Below, in pieces: positions 8,494 through 10,640 of a stretch of DNA of 10,640 bases (position 1 is its first letter; every line of letters starts with the position of its first letter). The translations under genes and the position numbers were made by a program. The notes under the pieces are model-generated. The model ran no database searches. It had not been told where the DNA came from and saw only the letters and a list, made by a program, of their open reading frames with translations. The DNA comes from Gongronella butleri. Taxonomy: Eukaryota; Mucoromycota; Mucoromycetes; Mucorales; Cunninghamellaceae. Location: positions 1 through 10,640 of the forward strand of contig JAIWZP010000109.1 in NCBI GenBank assembly GCA_025201375.1, in the 5' to 3' direction.

Positions 8494-8577
8494 GTACTGT
8501 TATATTATAATATTTGAGTCAAGAAAAAAAATTGAGCCACGAAGAGAAAAATTAAGTCAACAAGAGAAAAATTGAGG
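8494..8577 (+). repeat. Left inverted terminal repeat with 20-nt subrepeats
   Basis: GTACTGT at 8494 is followed by the 12-bp palindrome ATATTATAATAT (8502-8513). Four units then start at 8514, 8532, 8552 and 8572 (TTGAGTCA, TTGAGCCA, TTAAGTCA, TTGAGGTA), each followed by an A-rich stretch. The spacing is 18-20 nt. It matches the reverse complement of the right end. Confidence 0.65.
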
Positions 8578-8742
8578 TAATGAGAAAGAGCAAAGGGGGA
8601 GGCAGTCGGTGAGTGCCAAAGATCATGCCCGCGCTTTTTTTCTCACTTACCATTATAAAGACCTTAAACAAGTTTGAGTTTCGTGTGTATGGCCAACGTG
8701 TCCAATGAGTGAAAAGGAGCTTGAAATGGCGCAGCTGACGCG

Positions 8743-8769
8743 TTTTTTTTTTTTTTTTTTTTTTTTTTT
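8743..8769 (+). repeat. T27 homopolymer tract
   Basis: This run of 27 T lies about 40 nt before the first Fanzor block that can be supported. It could be the pyrimidine tract of an intron ending at the AG of CTTAG (8795) or TTCAG (8807), or a scar of the missing N-terminal region. Confidence 0.6.
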
Positions 8770-8811
8770 GGCTCACACGCGCTTGTTGATCTTAGCGCAA
8801 TATTCAGATGT

Positions 8812-10014
8812 TTGAAATCAACTTGTAGTGTGGACACCTGTGGCGCGGATGGGTCCACCAGATATGCGGCATTAACAGTCGAAATGCGAAATAGGACAAA
8901 TCGATTCAGATTTCCTGTCCAAAAAGATGACAAGGGCCATTTAAGCGCTTTGCGTGTGTGGTCTGTGTATCCCTCTCTCTGTGGTCTTACTGGCGCAGCA
9001 TTTGTGACACTGGAAGCCCAGACCATTGAAATTGAAGCAGCCATTGAGGCGATTGATATCACGATCCGTGGACAACAAGAGCGCCACGCTTTGCTCGGAG
9101 ATCAAGCACCGGCCATTGCGCGTCAACAGCAAGAATTGGCAGATCAGGAGCGATCTGTGCTCAACAGCCGCCTTGCGGAGAATCAAGAAGCGCGCCGCCG
9201 GCTTGAAACACGAGATCAACAGCAGCCCCAGAGGTAAAAACAAACACACACGAGCACACATCCCCTTTTTACACGATTTGATTTTTTTTCTTCTGTTCTA
9301 GAGCCCTCAAGGCCCAATTTTCCGGAAAACAGCCAACCATCGAGGGCATCCCTCTCGTTGGGTGGGGCAACGGCTTGCTGAAAAAGGAATCAAACAAAAT
9401 CAAGGGTCACACAGTCGGCCGGTCGTCAATGATTCTTCAAAATCTGCATCAACGACAAGAATGCGGGCAGCTGCTAGTGACTCACGTCGACGAATACCTG
9501 ACCAGCAAGGTAAAAATCATCCATAGGGTCATAAAAAACGAGCCCCTCACCTTTTTTCTTCTTTTTACAAACCTTTTAGACATGCCACCGCTGTCATCGT
9601 CGAATTTCAACATTGCCCGTCGTGGACGGCAATCAGACGAGACAAGTTTTCGCGTCAGTGTTTTGCCCAGGTTGCGGCCACATCTTTGGCCGTGATGAGA
9701 ATGCCGCCGACAACATGTTGACCATTGTTTGCGATCGTGTGCTCAACAATCGACGCCCGGCCGCATTGAAACGACCCGCTCGACAACCCCAACCCGGCCC
9801 CAACCAGGCACCCACAAACACCACAAATGCCACAAATACGACCGGCCTAGGCCGGCAAGCAGCAGCAGCACTCCCAGCAATGGACAATGAGGAGGCAATG
9901 CCCGACGTGCCCACCACAACGACCCGCATGCGCCCAAGATCCCCCTCCCCGCCACTTCGCCGATCCACTCGCCGACGCACCCGCCCCGACCGCTATACCC
10001 CGGGTGACACATAG
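8812..10014 (+). CDS. Fanzor (eukaryotic TnpB-like RNA-guided nuclease), C-terminal RuvC half, three exons
   Basis: Fanzors are RNA-guided DNA endonucleases related to TnpB and Cas12. The exons are 8812-9233, 9302-9509 and 9580-10014, with GT-AG introns of 68 and 70 nt and T-rich acceptors. The open frame gives 354 residues, counted here from TTG 8812, which is only a frame limit and not a proven start. Candidate RuvC-I is VDTCGADGSTRYAALTVE (Asp8), not the usual D-P-G. A Gln/Glu/Arg-rich helical segment spans about residues 68-140. RuvC-II is IPLVGWGNG, with Gly161 where TnpB has Glu; HVDEYLTSK supplies Glu205. The zinc ribbon is CHRC (212-215) and CPGC (239-242). RuvC-III is GRDENAADNM (Asp249). 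The tail is Pro/Thr-rich, then Arg-rich and NLS-like (LRRSTRRRTRPDR). The N-terminal wedge/REC region is not identified, so the gene may be truncated. Family assignment is strong; activity is uncertain. Confidence 0.85.
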
Positions 10015-10195
10015 GTGCTGGTATGCAAGGATTGGTCAAGGATAATGTGTGATTGCAGGCCAACACTCATCCTTCTCGCTCTAGCTGCTTTTCTTTTTCC
10101 AAATTTCGTACCCATGCCACGAAGGCGTGTCCACGCGCTGCTCCTTGCAGCCAGTGGTTGAGGTCAAAATACAGAGGTAAGGAAAAATGTACCCA
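10015..10195 (+). ncRNA. Candidate omega/fRNA region downstream of Fanzor
   Basis: This is the 3' flank of the nuclease gene running into the right inverted repeat. In TnpB and characterised Fanzor loci the guide RNA is transcribed from the gene's 3' region to the element end, so this is where it would be expected. I see no ORF here apart from a weak frame from 10053. I cannot fold the sequence reliably by eye. The call rests on position, not on a recognised RNA structure. Confidence 0.25.
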
Positions 10196-10265
10196 TTGGC
10201 CCAATTTTTTTCGCTGTGGCTCAATTTTTTTTCGCTTTGGCTCAATTTTTGTAACAAAACAGTAC
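10196..10265 (-). repeat. Right inverted terminal repeat with 20-nt subrepeats
   Basis: On the minus strand, GTACTGTTTTGTTAC (from 10265) leads into units starting at 10245, 10224 and 10204: TTGAGCCAAAGCG, TTGAGCCACAGCG and TTGGGCCAA. Each of the first two is followed by a run of 7-8 A. The unit GAAAAAAAATTGAGCCAC is shared exactly with the left end at about 8523-8540. Confidence 0.65.
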
Positions 10266-10346
10266 TGGATTTGTCCAATCAGATCGCGCGAAACACTTTT
10301 TTTTATACGTGCAAATTAAAAAAGTTTGCGTGCAAATCAGATTGAG

Positions 10347-10489
10347 CACGCGCAAAGTGGAATTGAGGTGCGCGCGGATTGCTGGTTAGAGACGCGCAAA
10401 GTGGAATTGAGGTGCGCGCAGGTTGCTGGTTAGAGACGCGCAAAGTGGAATTGAGGTGCGCGCATATTGCTAGTTAGAAACGCGCATAT
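10347..10489. repeat. 44-bp tandem repeat array (three full copies plus a partial)
   Basis: The copies start at 10347, 10391 and 10435, each 44 bp, with a diverged partial copy from 10479. They are nearly identical in the first 29 bases (ACGCGCAAAGTGGAATTGAG core) and vary after GCGCGC. Each unit holds an inverted repeat CGCGCA-14 nt-TGCGCG that could form a hairpin. The unit also contains AATTGAG, the word found in the Fanzor element ends. Confidence 0.9.
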
Positions 10490-10640
10490 TTCTTGGGTAA
10501 TTCAAATCTCAATGGTCTGATCTATTTCCACATAAAACATGTCTCTGTTGATGGCTCGTGCGTGGTTATAATTCAGGGTCTCGGACGCGCTTCACCATTG
10601 ACAAATGATATGTCAGAGTCAAGCAATTGCATAAATTTGG
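10490..10640. other. Right-hand flank, nothing recognised
   Basis: This is AT-moderate sequence after the tandem array with no supported ORF, RNA gene or repeat up to the window edge. Confidence 0.5.

Larger units (their letters stand above)
8494..10265 (+). mobile_element. Compact Fanzor-carrying transposon with inverted repeat ends
   Basis: The Fanzor gene is bracketed by related sequence in opposite orientation. Both ends begin with GTACTGTT and an AT-rich spacer, then repeats of about 20 nt built on AAAATTGAGCC. The left set is read on plus and the right set on minus. The span is about 1.77 kb. No convincing target-site duplication is seen next to the outer words. No transposase gene lies inside, so movement would need a partner acting in trans. 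The outer limits are provisional: GATCATGATTGGCCAAA (8388-8404) also resembles the reverse complement of 10269-10285, so the ends may extend further. Confidence 0.6.

Noticed and set aside
8664..9062. 132-residue minus-strand ORF over the Fanzor 5' region
   Set aside because: It contains a poly-Lys run from the T27 tract and lies antisense to Fanzor coding sequence. No motif is seen.
9633..10066. Minus-strand ORFs of 107 and 115 residues opposite the Fanzor tail
   Set aside because: They are antisense to the zinc ribbon, RuvC-III and basic tail, which are clearly coding on the plus strand.
10347..10489. CRISPR array
   Set aside because: The 44-bp units are contiguous tandem repeats with no unique spacers, and the context is eukaryotic.

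Overview
The window looks like nuclear DNA of a fungus, most likely an early-diverging lineage. Supporting points: several genes carry short introns (54-94 nt) with U-rich acceptors; a fungal-type Zn2Cys6 transcription factor lies beside an eEF1B-alpha gene and a kynureninase gene; A/T homopolymer tracts are very frequent; and there is a eukaryotic TnpB homologue (Fanzor). The taxon is an inference from gene content, not from a search.

Bases 1-5100 are ordinary housekeeping sequence. The window opens inside the last exons of eEF1B-alpha (2-364, +). A gene-free, homopolymer-rich stretch (365-1600) leads to a compact 228-residue Zn2Cys6 regulator (1601-2287, +). It converges on an eight-exon kynureninase gene (4509 down to 2620, -), which I could join completely by frame and family conservation into 454 residues. 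Two of its seven introns need GC-AG splicing, and its last codons plus poly(A) signal are duplicated in tandem. Beyond it, on the minus strand, two short exon-like blocks (5097-4924) encode the C-terminus of a protein I do not recognise. Its upstream exons are not visible.

From about 5100 to the right end the sequence is accessory in character. About 2.2 kb hold no convincing gene. A region around 7.4-7.9 kb is open on both strands; the minus-strand reading has two zinc-finger-like Cys/His clusters but no ATG. An AT-rich stretch follows, with an inverted repeat and a short exon-like ORF.

The main find is a Fanzor gene (about 8812-10014, +). It has the helical segment, a RuvC-II region with the typical Fanzor glutamate relocation, the four-cysteine zinc ribbon, RuvC-III and a basic tail, in three exons. 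It sits between inverted arrays of 20-nt AAAATTGAGCC-type repeats that share an outer GTACTGT end (8494-8577 and 10196-10265). This outlines a compact transposon of about 1.8 kb. The N-terminal half of the nuclease is not recognisable inside these ends, so the copy is probably truncated or decayed. The 3' segment between the stop codon and the right end is where a guide (omega/fRNA) would be sought. Just outside the element is a 44-bp tandem array with internal hairpins (10347-10478).
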